Under the pieces are notes generated by a model. That model was not told the origin of the DNA and did no database searches. It worked only from the letters and a program-made list of their open reading frames with translations. This document shows, piece by piece, positions 10,397 to 21,201 of a stretch of 64,000 nt of DNA (position 1 is the first letter of the stretch; every line of letters starts with the position of its first letter). The position numbers and the translations under genes are program-made. Origin of the DNA: Bacillus safensis FO-36b. Lineage in GTDB: Bacteria; Bacillota; Bacilli; Bacillales; Bacillaceae. The stretch lies in the NCBI RefSeq assembly GCF_000691165.1, contig NZ_ASJD01000001.1, forward strand, positions 310,001-374,000, in the 5' to 3' direction.

Positions 10397-11976
10397 TAAC
10401 GGAAATATTGTTTTAATCCTTCAGTCATTCCTTCTGTGACTCGTTCTTGGTAAGAGGCGCTATAAATGATCGCTTCCTCCTGAGGATTGCTTAAATACCC
10501 GAGTTCATATAAAAGGGAAGGGCGTTTGTTTTCTCTTAAAACAAAGTAATCTCCGAATTTGACACCCTTATCAGGGATTTGAGAGCGTTTTGCGACTTCT
10601 GAATGAACGCTTGACGCTAATTGCTGATCTTTTGCTGCTTGATAATAATACGCTGTACTTCCTCTAACACTTTGATCCATAAAACTATCGTAATGAAGAC
10701 TAATAAATGCATCTGCATTTCGGTAATGAGATGTTGCCACCCTTGATTGAAGGCTGATAAAGGTATCATCACTTCTTGTTAAATATACATTTGCACCAGA
10801 AGCCCTTAATTTGCCTGCCAGTAAATTGGCGGTTTTGATGGTGATGTTCTTTTCAAAAGCCCCGTCTGCGCCAATTGTGCCGCTGTCTTTTCCGCCATGA
10901 CCAGGATCAAGAACAATCGTTTTTCCTTTTAAAGAACCAGTTCCAGACGATGAATCGTGCTGAGGTCTTGGCGCGTCGCTGCTATTTTTCTTCGTTTGAA
11001 CGACCCAGCTCGCCACATAGCCAGTTCCGCCGTTTGATAGTGTCACCTCGTACCAGTCACCTTGTGTCCGAACGATTTGATAGGCAGCTCCTTTTGTTGC
11101 TCTTTCTGCAATCCCAGCAGAGGTAGAAGCGCTTTTTCGAATATTGGTGCCATCATAGACAATGTACGCTTTTTGTTCAGAAGCCGAAGAGGATGAACTC
11201 TTTTCAGGTGCAGAGCCTGCTCCTTTGCCTGTGACAATGTAATAGCTTGCAACCCAGCCTTTTACGCCTTTCCCCTCAATTTCATACCAGCCGTTCTGCT
11301 CTCGCAAAATGGTGATCTGTGTGTTGCGGGCAAGTGAAGCGACGACTTGTGCATTTGGTGCGGCCGATTGCCTTACATTCAAGCTCGATACGCCAACTGT
11401 GCCTGTCTGGTTAGAGCGAGAGGACTCGCCGGAGCTTGATTGAGAAGTTTTCTGCCCCCCTGAAACATAATCAGAGTGAACCCAGCCTTCTGCTTGTTTA
11501 TACGAAATTTTCGTCCATTCGCCGCTTGTCTCGAGCTTTTTAGCGGTAGCACCTTTCGGGAAAGTACCAATCACTTGATAGGAAGTCCCAGGGCCTGTCC
11601 GGATGCGAAGGTCGGAAGCTGTTGATGTAATTGTACTGCCTCCAGCCGTGCTTTGACCTTGCGCCTTTGGCTTCGCGGATTTTTGAGCGCCGGATGATGT
11701 GGTAATCAGCCATGAGACGACCCAGCCTTTTTGTCCGTTTGATAATTGGATCTGCACCCATTCTCCTTGTTCAGTGAGAATGGGATAGCTTTCGCCGCGT
11801 TTTACAACAGCTGCAATTCCATAGCTTAAACCAGGGCCCGTTCTCACATTGATTTCATCTGTTGCGACAACAGCTTGATCTGTTTGTGCTGTAGCATGTG
11901 TCATAGGCAAAGAACTCGCGATGAGAACAAAACAAGTAAGCAGCATCATCATTTGATTGTGTTTTTTCAGATTCAA
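10396..11976 (-). CDS. yrvJ: Secreted N-acetylmuramoyl-L-alanine amidase with four SH3b domains
   Basis: This 526-aa exported cell-wall hydrolase cleaves the amide bond between muramic acid and the stem peptide. It begins at a TTG with GGGAGGGG upstream, then a signal peptide (hydrophobic about residues 8-28, cleavage near THATA). Four bacterial SH3 repeats follow, each with an N-R-x-G/S-type core such as NVRTGPG or RIRTGPG. A C-terminal Amidase_3 domain (about 350-526) carries the zinc motifs DPGHGGKDSG, the Glu in AFEKN, and SLHYDS. Ser/Gly-rich linkers separate the domains. It matches B. subtilis YrvJ in layout and location. Confidence 0.93.
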   Translation of the reverse strand: MNLKKHNQMMMLLTCFVLIASSLPMTHATAQTDQAVVATDEINVRTGPGLSYGIAAVVKRGESYPILTEQGEWVQIQLSNGQKGWVVSWLITTSSGAQKSAKPKAQGQSTAGGSTITSTASDLRIRTGPGTSYQVIGTFPKGATAKKLETSGEWTKISYKQAEGWVHSDYVSGGQKTSQSSSGESSRSNQTGTVGVSSLNVRQSAAPNAQVVASLARNTQITILREQNGWYEIEGKGVKGWVASYYIVTGKGAGSAPEKSSSSSASEQKAYIVYDGTNIRKSASTSAGIAERATKGAAYQIVRTQGDWYEVTLSNGGTGYVASWVVQTKKNSSDAPRPQHDSSSGTGSLKGKTIVLDPGHGGKDSGTIGADGAFEKNITIKTANLLAGKLRASGANVYLTRSDDTFISLQSRVATSHYRNADAFISLHYDSFMDQSVRGSTAYYYQAAKDQQLASSVHSEVAKRSQIPDKGVKFGDYFVLRENKRPSLLYELGYLSNPQEEAIIYSASYQERVTEGMTEGLKQYFR

Positions 11977-12113
11977 AACGGTGTTTTCCCCTCCCTTGTA
12001 AAACCGATGAATGTTAATTCGTTATGTAGTGGATGAATTCCTTGCAGTTTCCCTAATAAAAATGAATCAATCTGTTTATACTAAATAAAAATGTGATAAA
12101 AGGATGTACAAAC

Positions 12114-12284
12114 ATGAGATTAAGCAGAAAATTAGGACGAGTGCAATATAATGGACATCGTGATATCGACCGCTGGCAGCACGACGAAATGGATCAGCCA
12201 GGCTTCCTTGAAGAGACCGCATCTGAATACGGATGTACGTCAAAAGAAGAGCTGGAAAAGAAAAAGAGGCACGGCAAGGGTTGA
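12114..12284 (+). CDS. Small conserved hypothetical protein (56 aa)
   Basis: A 56-aa charged protein, MRLSRKLGRVQYNGHRDIDRW at its start, with no membrane segment or known domain. The ATG at 12114 has AAAAGGATG upstream, better than the in-frame ATG seven codons earlier. It stands where B. subtilis carries yrzK, before hisS, and may be that gene, but I cannot confirm this. Its stop codon overlaps the -35 box of the hisS T-box promoter. Confidence 0.6.
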   Translation: MRLSRKLGRVQYNGHRDIDRWQHDEMDQPGFLEETASEYGCTSKEELEKKKRHGKG

Positions 12285-12310
12285 CAGAGTGGCAGCACCG
12301 ACCTTATTAT
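12281..12310 (+). promoter_or_regulatory. Sigma-A promoter of the hisS-aspS T-box transcript
   Basis: A perfect TTGACA (12281-12286) and TATTAT (12305-12310) are 18 bp apart. The -35 overlaps the stop codon of the small gene upstream. Confidence 0.75.
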
Positions 12311-12315
12311 AATAT

Positions 12316-12612
12316 AAATCAACACACTTGAAAATTTAAAATGTGGAACTGATGATAGAGAATAGTAGGGTAAATTGCGTGAGCAGAGAGGAATCGCCTT
12401 AGGCTGAAAGCGAATCCGCATGGCATTTATCACGAAAGAACACTCTGTAGGTTTCCTGCTGAACGCTCTAAAAATGAGTCAATAGGCGGAGAACGTGAAT
12501 CTGCGTTAAGGATTTGAGCGGGAACATGGCTGGATCATGTTCCAACTAGGGTGGCACCACGGGTATAACTCTCGTCCCTACTATACACATAGTAGAGGCG
12601 GGGGTTTTTTAT
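12316..12612 (+). promoter_or_regulatory. T-box riboswitch, histidine type, for hisS-aspS
   Basis: The leader has all T-box landmarks. These are an AGTA specifier-loop 5' side (12364-12367), the AG-bulge GAGAGG, the T-box AGGGTGGCACCACGGG (12548-12563), and a terminator stem ending in a T run (12605-12610). A CAC His codon follows GAA in the expected place (GAA 12438-12440, CAC 12441-12443); another CAC lies at 12431. Uncharged tRNA-His should stabilise the antiterminator and turn on hisS-aspS. Confidence 0.9.
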
Positions 12613-12655
12613 ATGTCCACATAAAAAATGAATGATGGTCGTAGGAGGACGAAAA

Positions 12656-13930
12656 ATGAGTTTTAATATTCCAAGAGGCACACAGGATATTTTACCTGGA
12701 GAGTCAGAACGCTGGCAGTATGTTGAACAAATTGCGAGAGATACATGTGCAGCCTTTCAATACAAAGAAATCCGCACACCGATTTTTGAGCATACTGATC
12801 TGTTTGCACGGGGAGTAGGCGAATCAACTGATATCGTTCAAAAAGAGATGTACACATTTGAAGATAAAAAAGGACGCAGCATCACACTTCGTCCAGAGGG
12901 AACAGCTTCAACCGTCCGTTCTTATGTTGAAAATAAATTGTTTGCACAGCCTGCTCAGCCAACAAAGCTGTATTACATCGGACCAATGTTCCGCTATGAA
13001 CGTCCGCAAACAGGAAGATATCGTCAATTTTATCAATTTGGGATAGAAGCGATTGGTTCCAAAGATCCTGCCATTGATGCTGAGGTCATTTCGCTTGCGA
13101 TGAGTGTGTATGAGAAAGCAGGTCTTTCCAACTTAAAACTTGTCATTAACAGCCTTGGTGACAAAGAGAGCCGTGCAGACTACCGCACAGCACTGGTCAA
13201 GCACTTTGAACCAAGAATTGAGGAATTCTGTCACGACTGTCAAACGCGTTTACATCAAAATCCGCTGCGTATTCTTGATTGTAAAAAGGATCGTGATCAT
13301 GAATTGATGGCAACAGCTCCATCCATTCAAGATTTCTTAAATGAAGAATCGCGGACGTATTTTGAAAAGGTTAAACAATACTTATCGGATATAGGCATTG
13401 AGTATGTCGTTGATCCAAATTTAGTACGCGGTCTTGATTACTACAATCACACAGCATTTGAGATCATGAGTAATGCAGAAGGCTTTGGTGCGATTACAAC
13501 ATTAGCCGGCGGCGGCCGTTATGATGGGCTCGTTGAAGGAATTGGCGGTCCTGAATCACCAGGGATCGGATTTGCGATGAGTATTGAGCGTTTCTTATCT
13601 GCGATCGATGCTGAAGGAATTGAGCTTCCTCTGCAAGATGGTATTGATCTATACATTGCTGCTCTCGGAGATGAAGCGAAGGATTATTCTGTTTCATTAT
13701 TAAACCGTCTGAGAAAAGAAGGTATCTCAAGTGAAATGGACTATACAGGGAAGAAACTAAAAGGACAATTTAAAGCGGCTGATCGATTAAAAGCCAAATT
13801 TATTGCAGTTCTTGGTGAAGATGAGCTTGCGCAGCAAATTGTGAATGTGAAAGATACGACAACGGGTGAACAAATTGAAGTGAAGCTTGATGAGCTGATT
13901 CAAATGTTGAAGGCCCACCAGAAAGCGTAA
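12656..13930 (+). CDS. hisS: Histidine-tRNA ligase
   Basis: This class II aminoacyl-tRNA synthetase has 424 aa, the family length. It shows motif 2 ([18 protein letters not shown], about 110-127), the histidine-specific VRGLDYYN near residue 260, motif 3 ([12 protein letters not shown]) and a C-terminal anticodon-binding domain. The ATG at 12656 is chosen because GGAGGACG is 8 bp upstream and the product starts [16 protein letters not shown]. It lies directly behind the His T-box and 18 bp before aspS. Confidence 0.97.
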   Translation: MSFNIPRGTQDILPGESERWQYVEQIARDTCAAFQYKEIRTPIFEHTDLFARGVGESTDIVQKEMYTFEDKKGRSITLRPEGTASTVRSYVENKLFAQPAQPTKLYYIGPMFRYERPQTGRYRQFYQFGIEAIGSKDPAIDAEVISLAMSVYEKAGLSNLKLVINSLGDKESRADYRTALVKHFEPRIEEFCHDCQTRLHQNPLRILDCKKDRDHELMATAPSIQDFLNEESRTYFEKVKQYLSDIGIEYVVDPNLVRGLDYYNHTAFEIMSNAEGFGAITTLAGGGRYDGLVEGIGGPESPGIGFAMSIERFLSAIDAEGIELPLQDGIDLYIAALGDEAKDYSVSLLNRLRKEGISSEMDYTGKKLKGQFKAADRLKAKFIAVLGEDELAQQIVNVKDTTTGEQIEVKLDELIQMLKAHQKA

Positions 13931-13948
13931 AGAAGGAGTGGAATGTTT

Positions 13949-15727
13949 GTGTTTGGTAGAACTTTTTATTGTGGAGAAGTAACAGAAGACCAAATCGGTC
14001 AGTCAGTTGTATTAAAAGGATGGGTTCAAAAAAGGCGTGACCTAGGCGGATTAATCTTTATTGATTTGCGCGACCGTACAGGGATTGTACAAGTTGTCTT
14101 CAATCCAGACCTATCAAAAGAGGCGCTTGAGACAGCAGAATCAATTCGTAATGAATATGTCCTTGATATTAAAGGAACGGTTGTTGCAAGAGAAGAAGCA
14201 ACGATCAACCCAAATTTAAAAACGGGCAAAATTGAAATTCAAGTCGAAACGGTCAGCGTTTTAAATGAAGCGAAGACTCCTCCTTTTGTGATTTCAGATC
14301 AAGCAGATGAGGTATCAGAAGATGTTCGTTTAAAATATCGTTACCTGGATCTTCGCCGCCCTGCAATGTTTGAAACAATGAAAATGCGACATGAAGTCAC
14401 AAAAGCATTCCGCCATTTCTTAGACGACAACGGCTTTCTAGACATTGAAACACCAATTTTAACGAAAAGTACCCCAGAAGGTGCGCGTGACTATCTTGTT
14501 CCAAGCCGTGTACACGAGGGAGAATTTTATGCATTGCCTCAGTCTCCGCAATTATTTAAACAATTGCTGATGGTTTCTGGAATGGACCGTTATTATCAAA
14601 TTGCCCGCTGTTTTAGAGATGAAGACTTGCGTGCTGACCGTCAGCCGGAATTTACACAAGTCGATATTGAAATGTCCTTTATGAGTCAAGAGGATATCAT
14701 GACGCTTGCTGAAGAGATGATGGCGAAGGTGATGAAAGATGTCAAAGGAGTAGACCTTACATTGCCATTACCTCGTATGACATACGATGAAGCGATGAAT
14801 TCTTATGGATCTGATAAGCCGGATACACGCTTTGAGATGAAGCTAGTGAACATTTCAGACACGGTAAAAGACTCCGATTTCAAAGTGTTTAGCGGAGCTG
14901 TGAAAAATGGTGGGTCTGTGAAAGCCATCAATGTAAAAGGGGCTGCAGCGAACTACTCAAGAAAAGACATTGATGCACTTGGTGCATTTGCAGCGAACTA
15001 CGGTGCAAAAGGTCTAGCTTGGCTAAAAGCAGAAGGGACTGAATTAAAAGGTCCGATCGCTAAATTCTTTGATGAAGCAAAGCAAGCTGAATTAAAAGAA
15101 CAGCTGCAAGTTGAAGAAGGCGACCTTTTACTTTTTGTTGCAGATAAGACGTCTGTTGTCCATGATGCGCTTGGTGCACTTCGCTTAAAACTTGGTAAAG
15201 AGCTTGGACTGATCGATGAGTCTGTATTCAATTTCTTATGGGTTGTCGATTGGCCGCTGCTTGAAAAAGATGAAGAAGAAGGCCGCTTCTATGCTGCCCA
15301 TCATCCATTCACAATGCCAGTTCGCGAGGATCTTGAATTAATTGAAACAAGCCCGGAAGACATGAAGGCACAGGCTTACGATCTTGTGCTGAATGGCTAC
15401 GAGCTTGGCGGAGGTTCTATTCGTATTTTCGAAAAGGACATTCAAGAAAAAATGTTTGGCTTACTTGGTTTTTCAAAAGAAGAAGCTTACGAACAATTTG
15501 GCTTCCTGCTGGATGCGTTTGAGCACGGTGTTCCTCCGCATGGCGGAATCGCGCTGGGTCTTGACCGTTTAGTGATGCTGCTTGCAGGCCGCTCTAACTT
15601 AAGAGATACGATTGCATTCCCAAAAACGGCAAGTGCGAGCTGCGTTCTCACAGATGCCCCTGGCCATGTAAGCGAGGCGCAGCTTGATGAGCTGAGTTTA
15701 GCGATTAAAACAAAAGTAAAACAGTAA
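13949..15727 (+). CDS. aspS: Aspartate-tRNA ligase
   Basis: This class II synthetase of bacterial type (592 aa) has an N-terminal OB-fold anticodon domain, the catalytic core with motif 2 ([19 protein letters not shown]) and motif 3 ([14 protein letters not shown]), and the inserted GAD domain at about 290-420. I place the start at GTG 13949, giving [11 protein letters not shown] as in B. subtilis AspS, with AAGGAG 10 bp upstream. The ATG two codons earlier is only 4 bp from that site. It is co-transcribed with hisS under the T-box. Confidence 0.96.
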   Translation: MFGRTFYCGEVTEDQIGQSVVLKGWVQKRRDLGGLIFIDLRDRTGIVQVVFNPDLSKEALETAESIRNEYVLDIKGTVVAREEATINPNLKTGKIEIQVETVSVLNEAKTPPFVISDQADEVSEDVRLKYRYLDLRRPAMFETMKMRHEVTKAFRHFLDDNGFLDIETPILTKSTPEGARDYLVPSRVHEGEFYALPQSPQLFKQLLMVSGMDRYYQIARCFRDEDLRADRQPEFTQVDIEMSFMSQEDIMTLAEEMMAKVMKDVKGVDLTLPLPRMTYDEAMNSYGSDKPDTRFEMKLVNISDTVKDSDFKVFSGAVKNGGSVKAINVKGAAANYSRKDIDALGAFAANYGAKGLAWLKAEGTELKGPIAKFFDEAKQAELKEQLQVEEGDLLLFVADKTSVVHDALGALRLKLGKELGLIDESVFNFLWVVDWPLLEKDEEEGRFYAAHHPFTMPVREDLELIETSPEDMKAQAYDLVLNGYELGGGSIRIFEKDIQEKMFGLLGFSKEEAYEQFGFLLDAFEHGVPPHGGIALGLDRLVMLLAGRSNLRDTIAFPKTASASCVLTDAPGHVSEAQLDELSLAIKTKVKQ

Positions 15728-15758
15728 AATAGGCGCATGTTTATAGGTATGTAAACGC

Positions 15759-15787
15759 TTGAAAAAGAAATATGCCTATGATATGCT
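15759..15787 (+). promoter_or_regulatory. Promoter of 6S RNA
   Basis: TTGAAA and TATGCT are separated by 17 bp, ending a few bases before the predicted 5' end of the RNA. Confidence 0.65.
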
Positions 15788-15796
15788 TTCATCAAT

Positions 15797-15987
15797 AATA
15801 AATAAAGTCCTGATACGTACGGTGGTTACCTAGTTTTGACCGAACATTTTTTTATACGGGAGCTTGCCTTTCCTTTCTGCATAAATGCCTCTTTAGAGGA
15901 CTTATAAAGTCAGGAAGAAAGCACCCACCTGCATGGTGCGGGGTTCAAAACGAAGGAAATGCTGGCGGCGTCATCGGGACTTTTTTG
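15797..15987 (+). ncRNA. bsrA: 6S RNA (6S-1, BsrA)
   Basis: The ends pair as AAGTCCTGAT (15805-15814) with ATCGGGACTT near 15973-15982, followed by a T run that serves as terminator. The internal segment contains the long imperfect hairpin with a central bubble, including TAGTTTTGACCGAACATTTTTTTATACGGGAG-type sequence (written here only as its landmarks: GACCGAAC, TATACGGGAG, GGGGTTCAAAACG). Length of about 190 nt and location between aspS and yrvM match B. subtilis 6S-1. It binds and sequesters sigma-A RNA polymerase. Confidence 0.9.
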
Positions 15988-16076
15988 TGTTTTTTTCTTT
16001 TAGAGAAGGATGACGGAGAAGTCTGAATATGATATGATTCTTTCGATTCATTTTAAATAAAGGTGGAGTGAGGCAC

Positions 16077-16841
16077 TTGTTACATCAGTTTTCAAGAAAC
16101 GAGCTTGCCATTGGCAAGGAAGGCTTAAATATACTAAAAAACAGTACAGTTGCAGTGCTTGGTGTGGGCGGCGTTGGTTCATTCGCAGTTGAGGCACTCG
16201 CTCGTTCAGGCGTTGGCCGTATTGTTCTTGTTGATAAAGATGATATTGATATTACAAATGTAAATCGTCAGCTTCCAGCATTGCTATCAACAGTTGGCCA
16301 GCCAAAGGTTGACTTAATGCAGGCGAGAATCGCTGATATTAATCCAGAATGTGAAGTTGTTGCGCTGAAGATGTTTTATACAGAGGAAACATACGAACAA
16401 TTTTTTGAGTATCCGCTTGATTATGTCATTGATGCCTCAGATACCATTCACTATAAAATTCATTTAATGAAAGAGTGTCTGAAACGAGGTGTGAACATCA
16501 TTTCAAGTATGGGAGCTGCGAACAAAACAGATCCGACACGCTTCAAAATTGATGATATTTCAAAAACACATACCGACCCTATTGCAAAAGTTGTGAGAAC
16601 ACGTCTGCGTAAGGAAGGGATTCGTAAAGGAATTGAAGTCATTTTCTCTGATGAAAGTCCGATTGTTATTCGTGAAGATGTCAGAAAAGAAGTTGGAAAT
16701 GATGAAGCGAAGATTCGCAAGGCGCAAATGCCGCCATCATCCAATGCATTCGTTCCGTCTGTTGCTGGGCTGATCATGGGTGGTCATGTCATTATGAAGC
16801 TTTTAAAAGATATTCCAATTACACGTGTGAAGGATAAATAA
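16077..16841 (+). CDS. tcdA: tRNA threonylcarbamoyladenosine dehydratase (TcdA/YrvM)
   Basis: This ThiF/E1-like enzyme cyclises t6A37 in ANN-decoding tRNAs to ct6A with ATP. The nucleotide-binding motif GVGGVGSFAVEALARSGVG occurs near residues 29-47, followed by DKDDIDITNVNRQ. Length is 254 aa from a TTG start at 16077, which gives MLHQFSRNELAIG; GGTGGAG lies 9 bp upstream. A GTG three codons earlier sits inside that site. It follows 6S RNA and ends at a shared terminator. Confidence 0.93.
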   Translation: MLHQFSRNELAIGKEGLNILKNSTVAVLGVGGVGSFAVEALARSGVGRIVLVDKDDIDITNVNRQLPALLSTVGQPKVDLMQARIADINPECEVVALKMFYTEETYEQFFEYPLDYVIDASDTIHYKIHLMKECLKRGVNIISSMGAANKTDPTRFKIDDISKTHTDPIAKVVRTRLRKEGIRKGIEVIFSDESPIVIREDVRKEVGNDEAKIRKAQMPPSSNAFVPSVAGLIMGGHVIMKLLKDIPITRVKDK

Positions 16842-16842
16842 A

Positions 16843-16877
16843 CAGCCCGCCTGCTAACATGCAGGGGGCTTTTTTTA
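16843..16877. terminator. Bidirectional terminator between tcdA and rarA
   Basis: The hairpin AGCCCGCCTGC / GCAGGGGGCT is followed by a run of seven T. Confidence 0.85.
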
Positions 16878-18140
16878 TTTCTGGCGTTTTAAATTTTCAT
16901 AGACCTGTTTCAATGCACCTTCAAATTTTCCGGTTTGTTTCGGTACATAGTATTGCTTGTTTTTCAGCGGATCAGGTAAATATTGCTGCTTCACCCAGCC
17001 GTTTTCGTAATCATGCGGGTATAAGTAATCGACGCCTCTTCCGAGTGCTGTGGCGCCTTTGTAGTGAGCATCTTTTAAATGAACTGGAACTTCACCAATT
17101 CTCCCTGTACGAATATCACCAAGTGCCGCATCAATCGCCTTATATGCTGAATTGGACTTAGGAGAAAGACACAGCTCAATCACTGCGTTCGCCAGTGGAA
17201 TCCGTGCTTCTGGGAAACCGATTCTTTCTGCTGTTTGTACTGCGCTTAACACGCGGGGGCCAGCCTGCGGACTGGCTAAGCCAATGTCCTCGTAAGCCAT
17301 CACGAGTAATCTTCTGGAAATGCTCTCAAGGTCTCCTGCTTCGATCAGTCTGGCAAGGTAATGCAGCGCCGCATCTGTATCAGATCCCCTAATGGATTTT
17401 TGAAAAGCCGAGAGGACATCATAATGAGCATCACCATTCTTGTCATGTGAGAAGCTCTTTTTTTGTAAACATTCTTCTGCTGCGGCAAGAGTGATTGTGA
17501 TATGCCCTGTCTCATCAGCTTTTGTCGATAGGACAGCGAGCTCGAGTGCATTTAAAGCAGAACGCACGTCTCCTCCGCATCCATTGGCAAAATGATTCAT
17601 CGCTTCATCGTCCACTGTCACCTCATAGCCGCCAAGCCCTCGATGCTCATCCTGTAAGGCTCTTGTTAACGCAGCTTTGATTTGCTCTGTTTCAAGCGGC
17701 TTCAGCTCGAATATTTGTGTCCGGCTTCGAATGGCAGGATTGATCGCATGGTAGGGATTAGCCGTCGTTGCCCCAATTAAAATGATCATGCCATTTTCTA
17801 AATAAGGAAGAAGAAAATCCTGCTTTCCTTTATCAAGCCGGTGGACTTCGTCTAAAATAAGGATCACCTGGCCGCTCATTTTCGCTTCAGCGGCAACAGC
17901 TTCCATATCCTTTTTGTTATGAATGACCGCATTCAACGTTCGAAAAGCAATGCTTGTACTGCCAGCAATCGCGGTTGCAATCGATGTTTTGCCGATGCCC
18001 GGCGGTCCATATAAAATCATCGAGGATAAATGTTTTGCCTCGACCATTCGCCTAATAATTTGACCTTCTCCAACAAGATGCTCCTGCCCAATAATGTCTT
18101 CAATATGACTTGGGCGCATCCGGTACGCTAAAGGTTTCAT
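16875..18140 (-). CDS. rarA: Replication-associated recombination protein A (MgsA/RarA, YrvN)
   Basis: This 421-aa AAA+ ATPase acts at stalled replication forks. It has Walker A (LYGPPGIGKTS, about residues 43-53), Walker B (ILILDEVHRLDKGKQ), a sensor/arginine finger region (ATTANPYHAINPAIRSR) and the C-terminal MgsA_C tetramerisation domain with the GRGVDYLYPHDYENGW signature. The layout is full length. It is transcribed opposite to its neighbours. Confidence 0.95.
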   Translation of the reverse strand: MKPLAYRMRPSHIEDIIGQEHLVGEGQIIRRMVEAKHLSSMILYGPPGIGKTSIATAIAGSTSIAFRTLNAVIHNKKDMEAVAAEAKMSGQVILILDEVHRLDKGKQDFLLPYLENGMIILIGATTANPYHAINPAIRSRTQIFELKPLETEQIKAALTRALQDEHRGLGGYEVTVDDEAMNHFANGCGGDVRSALNALELAVLSTKADETGHITITLAAAEECLQKKSFSHDKNGDAHYDVLSAFQKSIRGSDTDAALHYLARLIEAGDLESISRRLLVMAYEDIGLASPQAGPRVLSAVQTAERIGFPEARIPLANAVIELCLSPKSNSAYKAIDAALGDIRTGRIGEVPVHLKDAHYKGATALGRGVDYLYPHDYENGWVKQQYLPDPLKNKQYYVPKQTGKFEGALKQVYENLKRQK

Positions 18141-18348
18141 AATTATCTCTCCTATAGCAATGTCTTGTTTGTATAGAGTACCGAAATTTCTTCAAATAGA
18201 AAAGGGATTCGTCCTTCTATCATGCTCAGAACCCGTAAATGAAAGTTGGCTGAAAGTATGATATAATTGCTTCTGGTCTATATATCGGCGTATATGAAAT
18301 CAGAAAAATAATTGATGACATAGAATAGAAAACGCAGAGGTGTTTAAC

Positions 18349-18768
18349 TTGAAAATATCAACTAAAGGCAGATATGGTCTGACGATCATGATCGAATTAG
18401 CCAAAAAACATGGCGAAGGCCCTACATCATTAAAATCAATCGCTCAAAACAATGATTTGTCTGAGCATTATTTAGAGCAGCTTGTATCACCACTCCGCAA
18501 TGCCCGTCTTGTAAAAAGTATCCGCGGAGCGTATGGCGGCTATGTTCTTGCACATGAACCAAACGAGATCACAGCAGGTGATATTATTCGTGTATTAGAA
18601 GGACCCATTAGTCCTGTTGAAGTCATCGAAAACGAAGAACCAGCAAAGCGTGAACTATGGATTCGTATTCGTGATGCAGTAAAAGACGTACTAGACAATA
18701 CAACTCTTGAAGACTTGGCAAGCTACACAGATGACGGGGATCAAGACTCGTATATGTTCTATATTTAG
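18349..18768 (+). CDS. cymR: Cysteine metabolism repressor CymR
   Basis: This 139-aa Rrf2-family repressor forms a complex with CysK and, when cysteine is plentiful, shuts off sulfur uptake and cysteine synthesis genes. It has an N-terminal winged helix (STKGRYGLTIMIELA, LSEHYLEQLVSPLRNA) and the wing RGAYGGYVL. There are no Fe-S cysteines, as expected for CymR. The start is the TTG at 18349 with GAGGTG 6 bp upstream. It heads the cymR-iscS-mnmA cluster and likely regulates yrrT-mccAB in this same window. Confidence 0.95.
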   Translation: MKISTKGRYGLTIMIELAKKHGEGPTSLKSIAQNNDLSEHYLEQLVSPLRNARLVKSIRGAYGGYVLAHEPNEITAGDIIRVLEGPISPVEVIENEEPAKRELWIRIRDAVKDVLDNTTLEDLASYTDDGDQDSYMFYI

Positions 18769-18786
18769 ATCAGAGGTGTACCGGAA

Positions 18787-19929
18787 ATGGAACGAATCTA
18801 TTTAGATCATGCGGCCACAACGCCGATGGATCAGCGTATTGTGGACAAGATGATGCCGTACTTTACAGAGATATTTGGCAATCCCTCTAGTATTCATTCA
18901 TATGGGCGCGAGGCAAGAAAGTGGCTCGATGAAGCAAGAGAAGTCATTGCAGGAGAATTACACTGTAAACCGCAGGAGATCATCCTCACAAGCGGTGGAA
19001 CCGAGGCGGACAACCTGGCAATTACAGGTGTTGCCATGGCAAGACAGCATGAAGGAAAACATATCATCACAGTGAAAACAGAGCATCATGCGGTGCTGCA
19101 TACATGTGAACGCCTAGAAAAACTAGGATTTGAAGTGACATATTTAGATGTGGACGAAACAGGATTGATTCATCTTGATCAATTAAATCAAGCATTGAGA
19201 GATGATACGATTCTTGTGACCGTCATGTACGGCAATAATGAAACAGGTGTGATTCAGCCAATCAAAGCCATTGGCGAACTTCTGCGTGATCACACTGCTC
19301 ATTTTCATACAGACGCAGTGCAGGCGTTTGGCACAGTGCCCATTGATGCAGCAGATCTCCATATTGATCTTTTATCTGCTTCTGGCCATAAGCTGAATGG
19401 TCCGATGGGAACAGGTTTTTTATATGTAAACGAAGGCGTGAAACTTTCTCCGCAAATATTCGGAGGCGAACAAGAAAGAAAGCGCCGTGCCGGCACTGAA
19501 AATGTGGCAGGAATTGTTGGGCTTGCAGAAGCTGTTCAATTAACGAAGCAAAATAGAAGAGAAAAAGCGATGCATTATGGTAAGCTCAAAGAAACCATGC
19601 TGCAAGTATTCGAAGAGGAATCTCTCAATTTCTCTATCAATGGACATCCGAAAGAGACATTGCCGCACATTTTAAATGTTCATTTCCCGGGCGTCTCCAT
19701 TGAATCGCTGCTTGTGAATTTAGATATGGAAGGAATTGCTGTTTCAAGCGGATCGGCATGTACGGCTGGATCTGTCCTTCCTTCGCACGTGTTAAGCGCC
19801 ATGTATGGCGAAGAAGCAAAAGAGCTGACATCCTCAGTCAGAATAAGCTTCGGTCTTGGGAATGAAGAGGATCATGTGAAGCAGGCGGCACATAAGATAG
19901 CGGCTGTTGTCAAACGCCTAGCCAAATAA
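18787..19929 (+). CDS. yrvO: Cysteine desulfurase (IscS type, YrvO)
   Basis: This 380-aa PLP enzyme takes sulfur from cysteine as a persulfide and hands it to MnmA for 2-thiouridine in tRNA. The PLP lysine lies in SASGHKLNGPMGTG (about residue 204) and the catalytic cysteine in SSGSACTAGS (about 325). The N-terminal motif YLDHAATTPMD is typical. It sits 18 bp after cymR and before mnmA, so enzyme and sulfur acceptor are neighbours. Confidence 0.95.
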   Translation: MERIYLDHAATTPMDQRIVDKMMPYFTEIFGNPSSIHSYGREARKWLDEAREVIAGELHCKPQEIILTSGGTEADNLAITGVAMARQHEGKHIITVKTEHHAVLHTCERLEKLGFEVTYLDVDETGLIHLDQLNQALRDDTILVTVMYGNNETGVIQPIKAIGELLRDHTAHFHTDAVQAFGTVPIDAADLHIDLLSASGHKLNGPMGTGFLYVNEGVKLSPQIFGGEQERKRRAGTENVAGIVGLAEAVQLTKQNRREKAMHYGKLKETMLQVFEEESLNFSINGHPKETLPHILNVHFPGVSIESLLVNLDMEGIAVSSGSACTAGSVLPSHVLSAMYGEEAKELTSSVRISFGLGNEEDHVKQAAHKIAAVVKRLAK

Positions 19930-19960
19930 ATGCTTCCTTTTGTTCGTGTGTGAAAAATGA

Positions 19961-21142
<1,182 letters not shown>

Positions 21143-21150
21143 CATGTTTC

Positions 21151-21181
21151 AAAACCTCAACGTCGCTGTTGAGGTTTTTTA
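21151..21181 (+). terminator. Terminator after mnmA
   Basis: AACCTCAAC / GTTGAGGTT is followed by six T, 10 bp after the stop. Confidence 0.85.
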
Positions 21182-21201
21182 ATGAAAGGATGAGAGAGCG
21201 A

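Noticed and set aside
16068-16076. GTG start for tcdA three codons upstream
   Set aside because: It lies within the GGTGGAGTGAGG ribosome binding region; TTG 16077 gives the family-typical MLHQFSRNELAIG.
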